64,000 nt of DNA from Psychrobacillus sp044762855 (GCF_044762855.1 NZ_JBIWFB010000007.1:124001-188000), one strand, 5' to 3'. Counted from the stretch's first letter, positions 15,142 through 24,233 are shown. Notes: generated by a model not told the origin, from the sequence alone. Numbers and translations are program-made.

Positions 15142-15855
15142 TTATCGTTTGGGGGAATAGTTAAGTGTAGTGAATAATTCTTTTTTCTCACTGTCGGTTA
15201 ACTCTCTCCATTCTCCGATAGGAAGACCTTCGATCGTAATATTCATAATTCGAATACGCTGCAATCGTTTAACAGTAAAGCCAAGGGCGGAACACATTCT
15301 TCTAATTTGTCTATTTAGACCTTGTGTTAATGTAATGTTGAACATGTTTGGACCTAATTTTTTCACTTTACAAGGTAGTGTTTTCGTACCGAGTATATTT
15401 ACTCCTGCAGCCATTTTCGTTAAAAATGTATCCGTAATTTTTTCATTGACAGTAACGATATATTCTTTCTCATGCCCTTTTTCGGCACGAAGAATTTCAT
15501 TGACGATATCGCCATCGTTTGTTAATAGAATGAGACCGTCTGAGTCTTTATCCAATCGACCGATATGGAAAATGCGAAGTGGATGATTTACATAGTCGAC
15601 GATGTTTCCTTTAATATGACGTTCCGTTGTACTTGTAATGCCAACAGGCTTATTTAAAACAAGGTACACTAGTGGTTGTTCCACAACAATTGGTTTTCCG
15701 TCTACTTGTACATCATCGCCAGCTTCTACTTGGCTACCTAACTCTGCTTTTTTTCCATTAATCATAACTCTTCCATCTGTAATCCACTTGTCCGCACCTC
15801 GTCGAGATACAATGCCAGCTTCACTTAAAAATTTATTTATACGAATGATTGCCAC
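15142..15855 (-). CDS. rluF: 23S rRNA pseudouridine synthase, RluF type
   Basis: A 237-residue enzyme that turns a uridine of 23S rRNA into pseudouridine. Residues 1-60 are an S4 RNA-binding domain (RINKFLSEAGIVSRRGADKW). The catalytic core carries GRLDKDSDGLILLTNDG, whose first Asp is the nucleophile, and QGLNRQIRRMCSALGF, which is characteristic of the RluB/E/F branch. The KNIV-type insert HIKGNIVDYVNHPLRI favours RluF over RluB. The ATG follows AGGTGG. It stands alone on the - strand. Confidence 0.88.
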   Translation of the reverse strand: MAIIRINKFLSEAGIVSRRGADKWITDGRVMINGKKAELGSQVEAGDDVQVDGKPIVVEQPLVYLVLNKPVGITSTTERHIKGNIVDYVNHPLRIFHIGRLDKDSDGLILLTNDGDIVNEILRAEKGHEKEYIVTVNEKITDTFLTKMAAGVNILGTKTLPCKVKKLGPNMFNITLTQGLNRQIRRMCSALGFTVKRLQRIRIMNITIEGLPIGEWRELTDSEKKELFTTLNYSPKR

Positions 15856-15940
15856 CTACTTTTATTAGTTAAAATAATTATATCAAAGCGTGAAACCATT
15901 ATAGTGCAAATTCCGTAAAAAAGAAAAGGAGTGAGTGAAG

Positions 15941-16903
15941 ATGATGGTCAATGAAAAAATTGAAAGAACATATAATGCGCTTAAAAAAGTTTTAGGGTGG
16001 ACGGTAGATAAAAGAGTAATATTGTCTCTTGCGGGGTATTATGTAACATTAGAAAGAGAATTTAACGAAAAAAGATATAATGAAATTTCGATGCATATTA
16101 AAAAAAGTACTGGCATGTTTAGTCCGTTACGTTCTCATTTACATCCTCTATTCGTATCCACGCTAGATGTAAGTGATTTAGAAGCAAAAGAAGCAGTAGA
16201 ATTGCTTATAGAAAAAGCTGATGCATTAAAATCAGCTTCTTTTAAGATGAATAGCTATGCGTATTTAGCCGCGTTAATGATGTCTGATGACAAAGAGACA
16301 TGGTCCGAGGAAATAAAGCGTGCAGAGCAATTGATGGCAGATATGAAAAAACATCACCGTTTTTTAACATCTACCGATGACTATCCTTATGCAATGTTTT
16401 TAGGAAAGCTAGACGGTGACACCGCTCTCCGTGCAGAAACGATGAACAGGTATTACAAAGAATTGAAGGATTATAAGTTTTATGGAGGAAATGAATTACA
16501 ATGGATGTCCCAAGTATTAACATACACGGGTCCCGACTACGAAGATAGCTTAGTACAAAGAGCAGTTATTATTCGAGATGGGTTAAAAACTGTCAAAATA
16601 AAAACATCGGCGCCGCAATATCCGATTATTGGATTTATGGCCGCACTAAAATTAGGGGAAGATCAGTTAAATGAAATCGTGACTACCTACGAATCAATCG
16701 CAAGTATGAAGTTATTTTCCTGGTATAAAGAATCCGCATTGCCAATAGCGTTCGGACTTTCGTTAAGATCATCAAAAGACATTTATGCCACAGCTGCAAT
16801 TTCGATGGCAACTTCTCTAGAACTTATTTTACAAGCGCAACAAGCCATGATGATTTCTACTATTGCAGCAACGAGCGTAGCAGCGTCTTCTAGTTCCAAC
16901 TAA
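15941..16903 (+). CDS. DUF4003-family protein
   Basis: The ATG at 15941 lies 8 bases after AAGGAG. The 320-residue protein is mostly helical and soluble. It contains the family's KKSTGMFSPLRSHLHPLF region (residues 53-70) and the later DYPYAMFLGKLDG block. The last 30 residues are Ala/Ser-rich and hydrophobic. DUF4003 proteins are common in Bacillales and have no known function. No partner gene is evident: the next gene is a thioesterase 55 bases on. Confidence 0.8.
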   Translation: MMVNEKIERTYNALKKVLGWTVDKRVILSLAGYYVTLEREFNEKRYNEISMHIKKSTGMFSPLRSHLHPLFVSTLDVSDLEAKEAVELLIEKADALKSASFKMNSYAYLAALMMSDDKETWSEEIKRAEQLMADMKKHHRFLTSTDDYPYAMFLGKLDGDTALRAETMNRYYKELKDYKFYGGNELQWMSQVLTYTGPDYEDSLVQRAVIIRDGLKTVKIKTSAPQYPIIGFMAALKLGEDQLNEIVTTYESIASMKLFSWYKESALPIAFGLSLRSSKDIYATAAISMATSLELILQAQQAMMISTIAATSVAASSSSN

Positions 16904-16958
16904 ACATCATGGTATACTAACAAAGAATAGAAACAGACGATTAAAAGGAGTAATTTAT

Positions 16959-17432
16959 ATGAAAACAAACCCGATGAGCCAATCTAGAACCATACAGTCC
17001 CATTTAGTTCTCCCGCCGGATACAAATCACCATCAAACAATTTTTGGTGGAAAAGTACTCGCTTATATCGACGAAATTGCAGCTATTACTGCGATGAAAC
17101 ATGCAAAAGGTGCGGTAGTAACAGCATCAATCGATTCGGTGGATTTTGTATCTTCTGCAAGGGTCGGGGATGTAATTGAACTAGATGCCATTGTTTCTTC
17201 AACTGGTCGTTCTTCGATGGAAGTATATGTACGTGTAACGTCGATGAATGTACTAACGGGAGAAGAGAAGTTAACAACCGAGTCTTTTGTAACAATGGTT
17301 GCAGTGGACGAAAATAATAAACCGATTCCCGTAAAAGGTATTCATCCAGAAACGAAAGATGAAATTCGCTTATATGAAACAGGACCTGCAAGACGCTTAC
17401 ACCGTAAACAACGTATGGAGATGAGATACTAG
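16959..17432 (+). CDS. ykhA: Acyl-CoA thioesterase, YkhA-like hotdog protein
   Basis: A 157-residue single hotdog-domain hydrolase acting on acyl-CoA. The motif DTNHHQTIFGGKVLAYIDEI (residues 22-41) matches the catalytic loop and long helix of the cytosolic YciA/YkhA class, and VDFVSSARVGDVIELDAIV forms the next strands. The AAAGGAG site is well spaced from the ATG. Cellular substrate range is not known for this family. It is followed after 19 bases by a small membrane protein. Confidence 0.88.
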   Translation: MKTNPMSQSRTIQSHLVLPPDTNHHQTIFGGKVLAYIDEIAAITAMKHAKGAVVTASIDSVDFVSSARVGDVIELDAIVSSTGRSSMEVYVRVTSMNVLTGEEKLTTESFVTMVAVDENNKPIPVKGIHPETKDEIRLYETGPARRLHRKQRMEMRY

Positions 17433-17451
17433 AAGAGTAGGACGTGATCGT

Positions 17452-17829
17452 ATGCTTAAGAAAATCGACGAACTTTATAAATATATTTTGATTATATTGC
17501 TCGTCGTTTATTTGATCAATTCTATTTATATAAAGGCACTGATGCTCACATTTACTATTATAGGTCTTGTAATTATTTTAGAGCTTGTGAAACATCGTCG
17601 TCGCATCAAGCGACTTACATTCTCACAACTTGCTATTATCGGAGTCGTGCTGCTCACAGGCGGCGCAGGAACGATCTATTTACTCGTGTTGTTTCAAATT
17701 TTCTTAGAGCCTTTATCTATACCAACCTCTTTGGAAACAGTGTTATTAATCTTGTTTGTGCTCGTTTGTTTATATGTCCTAGGATACTTTTTGAAAAGAA
17801 TGTTTGGGCGAGCGATAAAGAATCGATAA
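17452..17829 (+). CDS. Small membrane protein with three to four helices, unknown function
   Basis: The 125-residue product is dominated by hydrophobic segments at about 11-28, 30-45, 60-85 and 92-115, with a basic loop (KHRRRIKRL) between the second and third and a basic C-terminus. The positive-inside pattern is clear. I do not recognise the family. It lies close behind ykhA and ends at a terminator, so it is probably the last gene of that transcript. Confidence 0.65.
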   Translation: MLKKIDELYKYILIILLVVYLINSIYIKALMLTFTIIGLVIILELVKHRRRIKRLTFSQLAIIGVVLLTGGAGTIYLLVLFQIFLEPLSIPTSLETVLLILFVLVCLYVLGYFLKRMFGRAIKNR

Positions 17830-17834
17830 AATTC

Positions 17835-17875
17835 CCTTTAGAAGTTATAGAAAGATAGCTTCTAAAGGTTTTTTT
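17835..17875 (+). terminator. Rho-independent terminator
   Basis: CCTTTAGAAG pairs with CTTCTAAAGG around a 14-base loop, followed by seven T residues. Confidence 0.88.
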
Positions 17876-17925
17876 ATGAAACTATTCGAAATGTTCACTC
17901 GTATGTAGTAGTAGAGGTGTTGCAA

Positions 17926-18732
17926 ATGAAGCATATATATGAACGGACAGCAAAGTATACGAAGTTAGGTTCATTTTTAACATTAGTTATTTATTTGGTG
18001 CTAGTCATTATTTTTCGGGATGTGATGTGGAAAGATCTCGAGAATCATTTTATGATAGGATTTTCAGTGTGTATGCTGTTAGGTACTTCTTATTTTTTTC
18101 AACATGCTGCAGAGAAGTTGCCGGATGAGAAAAAAATAGATAGCGAATATTATTCTATCGATTTCCCTGTTCATGAGTTAAACTATCAAAATGATGTATC
18201 GCTCATTCCTCATAGTTATTTAGTTTCCCATACAGGAGAACGACTTTACACTATTACACCGACAGAAAATGAACCGCTCAAGCGTAGGTTAACTAGCTTT
18301 GCTATTTTTAAAAGCGGTTTGTTTTTTCCAATTACATATGATTTAAAGACAATGGATGGGCAAATCGTTAGTCAATTTTCCATTCGAAACAAATTCAAAT
18401 TTATGCAAATGAGCGTTTATGATCAAACTAAAACATTAATTTCTACAATTGTTATGCCTATTGCTTCTGTGAAAAATAGAGCAGTTATCTTTGATGCCAA
18501 TAATGAAAAAATGCACGAAATGAAAGCAAAAAGTGCATACGGAGATATTGACGTAAATAATTTCGAGGGAAAACGCTTGGCAACGTATCGTTTTGGTATG
18601 TTTCCTTATGCAACCCACCCAGCATTTGAAGCACAAGCCATGAACACACACGTATTGCTAACTTCTGATTTGTCCAATATAGAGAAACTAACTTTTACTG
18701 CACTGTTTTACTACTGGACCGCCAATCAATAA
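17926..18732 (+). CDS. Membrane-anchored tubby/LURP-one-like protein
   Basis: Started at ATG 17926 after AGAGGTG, the 268-residue protein has two N-terminal membrane helices (about 15-32 and 41-57). It then has a soluble domain rich in beta strands with the FKFMQMSVYDQTKTLISTIV pattern typical of tubby C-terminal or YxjI-like barrels. Such domains may bind phospholipids. This assignment rests on fold-like pattern only. It converges on rtcB with a shared terminator. Confidence 0.6.
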   Translation: MKHIYERTAKYTKLGSFLTLVIYLVLVIIFRDVMWKDLENHFMIGFSVCMLLGTSYFFQHAAEKLPDEKKIDSEYYSIDFPVHELNYQNDVSLIPHSYLVSHTGERLYTITPTENEPLKRRLTSFAIFKSGLFFPITYDLKTMDGQIVSQFSIRNKFKFMQMSVYDQTKTLISTIVMPIASVKNRAVIFDANNEKMHEMKAKSAYGDIDVNNFEGKRLATYRFGMFPYATHPAFEAQAMNTHVLLTSDLSNIEKLTFTALFYYWTANQ

Positions 18733-18757
18733 GGAGCTGACATTGTCAGCTCCTTTT
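18731..18757. terminator. Bidirectional terminator between the tubby-like gene and rtcB
   Basis: AAGGAGCTGACA and TGTCAGCTCCTT form a 12-bp stem. One half (AGCTCCTTTT) is duplicated at 18798 by the adjacent tandem duplication. Confidence 0.8.
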
Positions 18758-18843
18758 CAATGTGCTTTATAGTTATAAATTGGTTTAATAACTATAAAGC
18801 TCCTTTTCAATGTGCTTTATAGTTATAAATTGGTTTAATAACT
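18748..18843. repeat. Tandem duplication: two identical 46-bp copies, period 50
   Basis: 18748-18793 and 18798-18843 are identical. The unit contains the last 12 codons and stop of rtcB, read on the - strand as VIKPIYNYKAH, plus half of the terminator. The inner copy (18798-18843) is part of rtcB; the outer copy is an untranslated echo. Confidence 0.95.
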
Positions 18844-19901
18844 TCCAACACATCTACCGTATCCTCGATATGTGCAAGTATGTCTTGCATATCTTTGTAA
18901 GCAAATGGTGACTCATCGACTGTACTTGCTACAACGGAAGTACTCCACACGTCTTTCATCGAATTTTGAAAGTCCTCCAATGCTACAAGCTTTCTCGCTT
19001 GGGAACGACTCATAATACGACCTGCACCATGTGGACCGGAGTAATTCCATTCCGGATTTCCTTTTCCTCGACAAATTAATGAACCATCTCGCATATTCAT
19101 TGGAATAATGACAATTTCTCCATCTTGTGCAGAAATAGCACCTTTACGGAGTATCATATTATCTAAATCGATATAGTTATGAATGGTGTCGAATGCTGAT
19201 TCTATTTTCCAGTTCATACCTCTGCAAATAACATCAACCATCGTTTTTCGATTAAGTGCTGCATACTTTTGTGCGATAGAGAGATCCCATAAATAATCTT
19301 TCATATTTTGGCCTTCTACATATGCTAAATCTTTTGGAACAGTATCCCCGAGAGATTGATGAGCAACTTGTTGATAATGTTCTGCAATTTGTTTTCCTAA
19401 ATTTCTGCTCCCCGAGTGGATTACTAAATAGATACTACCGTCATTTCCTTCATTCAGCTCGATAAAGTGATTTCCACCACCAAGTGTCCCGAGGCTTAAA
19501 CGAGCACGGCTTTCATTAATCGGAGCAGCAACTTCTGCAAATGGTATTTCTATCGTATGACGATGTTCTTTATTTCTAATTCGTGTTCCGCTTGGGACAT
19601 TTTTCTTTATTGTTTTATCTAGTTTTTCGAAGTTAACGTCTTCTTTTTTTATCTCTAGTTTTGCACAAATCATTCCGCAACCTAAGTCGACACCAACAAA
19701 GTTAGGTACAACTTTGTCGGAAATTGTCATTGTTGTCCCGACTGTGCACCCTTTTCCTGCGTGAAGATCTGGCATCATACGTATTTTTGAATCTTGTAGA
19801 AAGGACAGACTACAAAGCTCCTCGACTTGATGCTTTGCCGTTTCCTCTATTGTATCCGTAAAAACAACTGCATCATTAAATGTTCCTTTTATTTCTATCA
19901 A
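18807..19901 (-). CDS. rtcB: RtcB-family RNA ligase
   Basis: A 364-residue GTP- and Mn-dependent enzyme joining 2',3'-cyclic phosphate or 3'-phosphate RNA ends to 5'-OH ends. Metal and catalytic signatures are all visible: DLHAGKGCTVG (45-55), VGVDLGCGM with C75, GGGNHFIEL, HSGSRNLGK, and SGPHGAGR with the histidine (H291) that becomes guanylated. Start is a TTG after GAGGTGAAA. It lies 17 bases after corA on the same strand. Its role in bacteria is probably RNA repair. The 3' end carries a recent 50-bp duplication. Confidence 0.92.
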   Translation of the reverse strand: MIEIKGTFNDAVVFTDTIEETAKHQVEELCSLSFLQDSKIRMMPDLHAGKGCTVGTTMTISDKVVPNFVGVDLGCGMICAKLEIKKEDVNFEKLDKTIKKNVPSGTRIRNKEHRHTIEIPFAEVAAPINESRARLSLGTLGGGNHFIELNEGNDGSIYLVIHSGSRNLGKQIAEHYQQVAHQSLGDTVPKDLAYVEGQNMKDYLWDLSIAQKYAALNRKTMVDVICRGMNWKIESAFDTIHNYIDLDNMILRKGAISAQDGEIVIIPMNMRDGSLICRGKGNPEWNYSGPHGAGRIMSRSQARKLVALEDFQNSMKDVWSTSVVASTVDESPFAYKDMQDILAHIEDTVDVLEVIKPIYNYKAH

Positions 19902-19918
19902 TATTTCACCTCATTAAG

Positions 19919-20881
19919 TTAGTTTTTAAATAAGTTAAACCAGCCTTTATATTTAAACCAAGCAAGCATTGATATGGCAGTAATTAGCATAATGCCAAGT
20001 ACAACGAAATAGCTATATCTCCACTCAAGCTCAGGCATATTTGTGAAATTCATCCCGTACACTCCAGCGATAAAAGTCAAAGGGATGAAAACGGTAGAAA
20101 CAATCGTTAAGATCATCATTATTCGGTTCATATGGCTCGAGTTAATGGACATTTGACTATCCCGAATGTCAGCTGTTAACTCTCTATTCGATTCGACCAT
20201 ATCCGCAAGTTTTAATAAATGATCGTAAATATCTCCAAAATATGCTTTTTCAGTTTGTTGCAAATTGACGCGTTCAGAATTCATCACCCGGTAGAGCAAG
20301 TCTCGCATTGGAAGAATTGTGCGACGTAGTCTTAGCAAATCACTTCGAAGGTCAAACACCTGATCTAAGGATAAGTGGTACACATCGGAGGATAGCTTAT
20401 CTTCTATATCGTTTAAATAATCCTCAATTTTATAGACAATCGGAAAATAAGCATCCACTACTTTATCTACGATATGGTATGTTGTATGCATTGCTCCACG
20501 ATCCCAACCTTTTGGGTTTTGTACAATACGATCGCGTGCTTGATCTAATTCATGCATCGGAGGAAAGTGGAAAGACACGATAAAATTTTGACCGACAAAT
20601 AAGTTTAGTTCCTCTGCTTCAAGTGTATCTTCGTTAAAAGTATGCAACACAAAAAAAGAATGTCCGTCATAATGATCTACTTTTGGCCGTTGAAGACGAA
20701 ACAAACAGTCTTCGATTGCTAACGGATGAAAATGAAAAAAAGAACTAAGTAATGCTTCCTCTTCTTTTGTAGGCTCGCCGATATCGACCCAATACCACTC
20801 AAACTTGTTTTCTGATATATCTTCTAGCTGGAAATCATTTATTATTTCTTGATTAATTGTTTTTCCAATTGTTCGAATCAT
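19919..20881 (-). CDS. corA: CorA-family magnesium/cobalt channel
   Basis: A 320-residue protein with a large cytoplasmic alpha-beta domain (1-255) and two C-terminal membrane helices (about 258-277 and 292-311). The signature YGMNF (GMN at 276-278) marks the pore mouth, and the extracellular loop reads TNMPELEW, close to the usual MPEL. It forms pentameric Mg2+ channels gated by cytoplasmic Mg2+. It is the first gene of the corA-rtcB pair. Confidence 0.92.
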   Translation of the reverse strand: MIRTIGKTINQEIINDFQLEDISENKFEWYWVDIGEPTKEEEALLSSFFHFHPLAIEDCLFRLQRPKVDHYDGHSFFVLHTFNEDTLEAEELNLFVGQNFIVSFHFPPMHELDQARDRIVQNPKGWDRGAMHTTYHIVDKVVDAYFPIVYKIEDYLNDIEDKLSSDVYHLSLDQVFDLRSDLLRLRRTILPMRDLLYRVMNSERVNLQQTEKAYFGDIYDHLLKLADMVESNRELTADIRDSQMSINSSHMNRIMMILTIVSTVFIPLTFIAGVYGMNFTNMPELEWRYSYFVVLGIMLITAISMLAWFKYKGWFNLFKN

Positions 20882-20965
20882 ACTAAAACCCCCTTTGCAG
20901 CTTTATTATCTCATAATCAATTCTATGTATTCAAAAGTATGCCGTTTCTTTAGAAGAAAAATGTA

Positions 20966-21002
20966 AAATGCCAAGGAAATATGGATAGTCCTTGGCATTT
21001 TA
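20966..21002 (-). terminator. Terminator of the BCCT gene
   Basis: AAATGCCAAGGA pairs with TCCTTGGCATTT around an 11-base loop, 9 bases beyond the stop codon on the - strand. Confidence 0.8.
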
Positions 21003-21008
21003 ACGTAT

Positions 21009-22502
21009 TTATTTTTTGGTTTTCATCAGTTTCGCTTCTTTTTTTAATCCCATTAGTAAAGAGGCGATCATGAGAAGCATGACGAAAGAAAATGGCAAAG
21101 CTGCGATAATAATTGTATTTTGCAAAGCATCAAGTCCGTTAACGGCCAATAAAACTATTGCAATGATAGACAATGTAATTCCCCAAACAAGTTTCACTTT
21201 ATTTGGTGGAGTCAATGATCCTTTTGTCGATAGCATACCCAGAACAAAAGTTGCGGAATCGGCTGATGTGATGAAAAAGCATGCAATAAGTACCACGGCA
21301 AAAATAGATATAATGGTAGCCAATGGCATTGCATGGAACATTTCAAATATAGTCAACTCTGTAGATGCTTTCGCTAAATCAGCAACCCCTCTTTTTTGGA
21401 TATCGATGGCAGTGGATCCAAAAGCGGAAAACCAAATTGCTCCAAGTAATGTAGGCGCAACTAATACGGCAGTAACAAACTCTTTAATCGTTCTTCCTTT
21501 GGATACACGAGCTATAAACATGCTGACAAATGGTGCCCATGAAATCCACCAAGCCCAGTAAAAGATTGTCCAATCTTCCAGCCATGCGCGATCCGTTACA
21601 CTGAGTGGTGCTGTACGTAAGCTCATTTGAACGATATTGGCTAAATATCCTCCAAAAGAATCCGTGAACATATCAAAAATGAGTAACGTTGGACCTACTA
21701 GGATAACAAAACCCAGTATTGCAAGTGCTAATACTAAATTTGTATTCGATAAATACTTAATACCTTTACTTAAACCGGACCAGGCAGAGGCAAGGAATAG
21801 GACCGTTACGATAGCGATAATAATAACTTGAGTAAATATTCCAATCGTCCATCCGAAAAGATAGTTTAAACCTGCATTAATTTGAACGGCACCGAAGCCG
21901 AGTGAAGTAGCCACACCAAATGCGGTAGCAAAAATAGCAAGAACGTCGATAAGGATGCCAAATGGACCTTCCATCTTTTTACCGAAAATCGGCTTCAATG
22001 TTGCTGATATTAACCCTGGTTCGTCTTTACGGAACTGAAAGAAAGCAAGGGATAATGCAACAACTCCGTACATGGCCCAAACATGAAATCCCCAGTGGAA
22101 AAAAGATTGGCGGAGAGCTTCTTTAAAGGCAGTAGCTGTGTTAGGTTCTGCTGTAGCTGGATTGATTGCATAATGCGATAAAGGTTCTGCCGCCCCGTAA
22201 AAAACAAGACCAATGCCCATACCAGCTGAAAATAACATTGAAATCCAGGTTACCGTTGAAAATTGTGGACGATCAGTATCTTTTCCCAAACGAATTTTTC
22301 CATATGGACTAAAGATAAAAAATATACTAAGTGCCAACATGAACGTCATCAGTAGCATGTAGTACCAACCAAACGAAGATGCAACAAAGCTCTTAATGAA
22401 GGTGGTGATTTCTTCAAAACTTTCGGGCCAAAGTGCTCCGTATCCGGCAGCTAAAATGATTAAGCCCAGAGTGATATAAAATGTTATAGATAGTTTCTTC
22501 AT
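21009..22502 (-). CDS. BCCT-family betaine/carnitine/choline transporter
   Basis: A 497-residue secondary transporter with 12 predicted membrane helices. The substrate-cage signature is clear: MGIGLVFYGAAEPLSHY in helix 3-4 and TIFYWAWWISWAPFVSMFIARVS in helix 8, whose tryptophans bind the quaternary amine. It resembles OpuD/BetL, Na+-coupled importers of glycine betaine for osmoprotection. The C-terminal tail is short and basic, shorter than in strongly osmo-activated members. The ATG follows GAGGGGGAAG, and the promoter lies at 22539-22567. Confidence 0.92.
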   Translation of the reverse strand: MKKLSITFYITLGLIILAAGYGALWPESFEEITTFIKSFVASSFGWYYMLLMTFMLALSIFFIFSPYGKIRLGKDTDRPQFSTVTWISMLFSAGMGIGLVFYGAAEPLSHYAINPATAEPNTATAFKEALRQSFFHWGFHVWAMYGVVALSLAFFQFRKDEPGLISATLKPIFGKKMEGPFGILIDVLAIFATAFGVATSLGFGAVQINAGLNYLFGWTIGIFTQVIIIAIVTVLFLASAWSGLSKGIKYLSNTNLVLALAILGFVILVGPTLLIFDMFTDSFGGYLANIVQMSLRTAPLSVTDRAWLEDWTIFYWAWWISWAPFVSMFIARVSKGRTIKEFVTAVLVAPTLLGAIWFSAFGSTAIDIQKRGVADLAKASTELTIFEMFHAMPLATIISIFAVVLIACFFITSADSATFVLGMLSTKGSLTPPNKVKLVWGITLSIIAIVLLAVNGLDALQNTIIIAALPFSFVMLLMIASLLMGLKKEAKLMKTKK

Positions 22503-22538
22503 ACTTCCCCCTCGTGGAATGGATAATTTAAATGTTTA

Positions 22539-22567
22539 ACTATACTAATAAAGCAATGTGAAATCAA
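22539..22567 (-). promoter_or_regulatory. SigA-type promoter of the BCCT gene
   Basis: On the - strand TTGATT and TATAGT are separated by 17 bases, 37 bases before the start codon. Confidence 0.6.
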
Positions 22568-22684
22568 ATGATATCAAGGGTTCCGTTTCTTCAAAATCAT
22601 ACCCGTAATTCGAATATTTAAAACAGTTTATTGGACTTAAAATAAAACATCTAAAATTCAGTATTGACGGAATAAATGAAAATA

Positions 22685-22973
22685 TGTAATCTAGTAATCG
22701 ATTTAGAGTATGATGATGACAGTTCTGGTGATTTACATTCCAAACGGCGGAGCAAAAGTAGTTCTAAGTGTGTTCACATCGAAAAATGGACAACTAGAAA
22801 ATAAAGAAAATATTATCGCACGTGTCAAAGAAGCATTGGAATATGTGCCGCTCGACCTACTAAGCATAAGCTCGCAATGTGGATATGCTTTTACACATCA
22901 CGGCAATAAATTAACAGAAGAGCAACAGTGGGAAAAACTAAAATACATCGTAGACATCTCAAAAGAAACTTGA
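22685..22973 (+). pseudogene. C-terminal remnant of a MetE/YxjG-type methionine synthase
   Basis: One frame reads VIDLEYDDDSSGD (22694-22732). The next frame continues YIPNGGAKVVLSVFTSKNGQ, then a helix and the C-terminal SSQCGYAFT...GNKLTEEQQWEKL block ending at 22973. Together they match the last 95-100 residues of B12-independent methionine synthases of the YxjG/YxjH kind (EYDDxRSGDF, VVLGLVSTKTG, LSTQCGF, GNKL). A frameshift separates the two parts and the first three-quarters are gone. The catalytic zinc cysteine corresponds to SSQC. Confidence 0.8.
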
Positions 22974-23133
22974 AGTTAATAAAGGGCAACATCTCGTAAC
23001 AAGCCAATTTCCCGTTTGCAAGGCTAGAACGAATAAAAATAAAATGCTATCTTTCCTGAATGTCTCATTTGATCGAGTAGGAAAGAGAGTTGTAAATTGC
23101 AAGGAAACACTACACACATGAATATGGGAAGTA

Positions 23134-23169
23134 GAAAAAGAGCGTATTCTTCGGAAGCGTTCTTTTTTT
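23134..23169 (+). terminator. Terminator-like hairpin after the metE remnant
   Basis: AAAAAGAGCG and CGTTCTTTTTTT form the outer stem, with TTC/GGAA inside, and end in seven T residues. It is probably the surviving terminator of the lost methionine-synthase gene. Confidence 0.65.
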
Positions 23170-23203
23170 ATGTTGAGCGTAGTATAGGGATAATTCGTCG
23201 TAG

Positions 23204-23680
23204 TAAGCTCAATAAGGAGACCACTATACCGCCGCCGGTCGAGTGACGAGCCACTACGTCGCTAACGCTCTTGCACGAAGGTTCTTCTCAAACCTTCGTG
23301 CAAAATTCCAAAGAATGGCTAAGGGCAATCAAAAAGCTATTGAAAGCAACTAATTTTAGTACGAAAGCAACTAGAACTAGCATGAGAGCAACTAAAATGT
23401 CGATGAAAGCAACTAATTCGTTACAATAACAAGTTTACTAGTATTGAGACGATCAAAATTTAGGTACGTTATAGAAATAATATGCTTAAAATCCTACCTA
23501 ACTCGCCTAGCCGTCATATGCTCGACTATTTTGTCGAGTTCCACCACTTATTGTTAATTTGGGATGCTGGTAAGTAAGCATTTTCCAGTGGGTTTTCGCT
23601 GCAGGGCGGCGAAGGCTCATCGCTCACCCCACAAAAAGCGTCCGCTCTACAGTGAAAGTCACAGTGGATCCTAATAGAGC
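23204..23680. repeat. Composite intergenic repeat, copy 1 (21-bp-period array plus GC-rich palindromic blocks)
   Basis: The parts are: a hairpin (23271-23303, TTGCACGAAGGTT and its complement); an array of GAAAGCAACTA units starting at 23342, 23363, 23384 and 23405, exactly 21 bases apart, preceded by a degenerate unit at 23321; an AT-rich linker with GAAATAATATGC and CTCGCCTAG; and a GC-rich block with TTTTCGCTGCAG at one end and a degenerate complement near 23660. The same order of parts recurs at 35281-35910. There is no coding potential. Confidence 0.85.
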
Positions 23681-23825
23681 AATATAAGACGCACTATCCC
23701 TATTATGTGCAATCTATCCTTAAAAAAGGAATTTTTTTATTTGCAGTGAACTGAGATGTTTGTCTAGTTTGTCGACCGGTCTTTTGCATCTACTATTATA
23801 AGTGCAAGAAGGAGGTGATTTAATC

Positions 23826-24233
23826 ATGAACCAAAATCGTCATTCATGTAGTTCATGCGGGCAAATGCAACAATGGGGACAAAATCGATGTGGCTGTGGG
23901 CAAGTATCCCCATGGCAGCAACCACCAGCTCAACCAATAGTATGTCCTCCACAATATCGGGTGCGGGATTCATTCTTACCAAGAATGCAACCGGTAATTC
24001 ATCCAATTGTGAATGTAAATAGAGAACATATTGTCAACGTGCCTCAACATTTCTGGACTGAAACCAACCGAAATGTAGTTGTGAATCCACCTCAGCAAGC
24101 TTTCCCGATGCAACAAGGAGGATTCCAGCAACCATTTGGCCAACAATTCGGGCAGCCGATGGGGCAACCGATGGGGCAACCAATGGGGCAACCGTTTGGT
24201 CAACAACAGTTCTTCCCAGGCCAACCAAGATAA
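23826..24233 (+). CDS. CotD-like inner spore coat protein
   Basis: The ATG at 23826 follows AAGGAGGTGATTT. The 135-residue protein has a Cys-rich head (CSSCGQ and CGCGQ), a central PVIHPIVNVNREHIVNVPQH block that resembles the CotD core of coat proteins (residues 56-75), and a Gln/Pro/Gly tail with tandem GQPM repeats (about 105-120). In B. subtilis CotD is made late in the mother cell under SigK and assembled into the inner coat. No clear SigK promoter could be confirmed. The tail repeats recall the PGQF repeats of the gene at 774-1247. Confidence 0.75.
   Translation: MNQNRHSCSSCGQMQQWGQNRCGCGQVSPWQQPPAQPIVCPPQYRVRDSFLPRMQPVIHPIVNVNREHIVNVPQHFWTETNRNVVVNPPQQAFPMQQGGFQQPFGQQFGQPMGQPMGQPMGQPFGQQQFFPGQPR

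Noticed and set aside
23342..23418. Possible CRISPR array
   Set aside because: Units are 11-12 bases and fillers 9-10 bases, far too short for CRISPR repeats and spacers, and no cas genes are near.
23204..23680. Insertion sequence
   Set aside because: There is no transposase frame in any reading and no direct target-site duplication visible at the ends; kept as a non-coding composite repeat.
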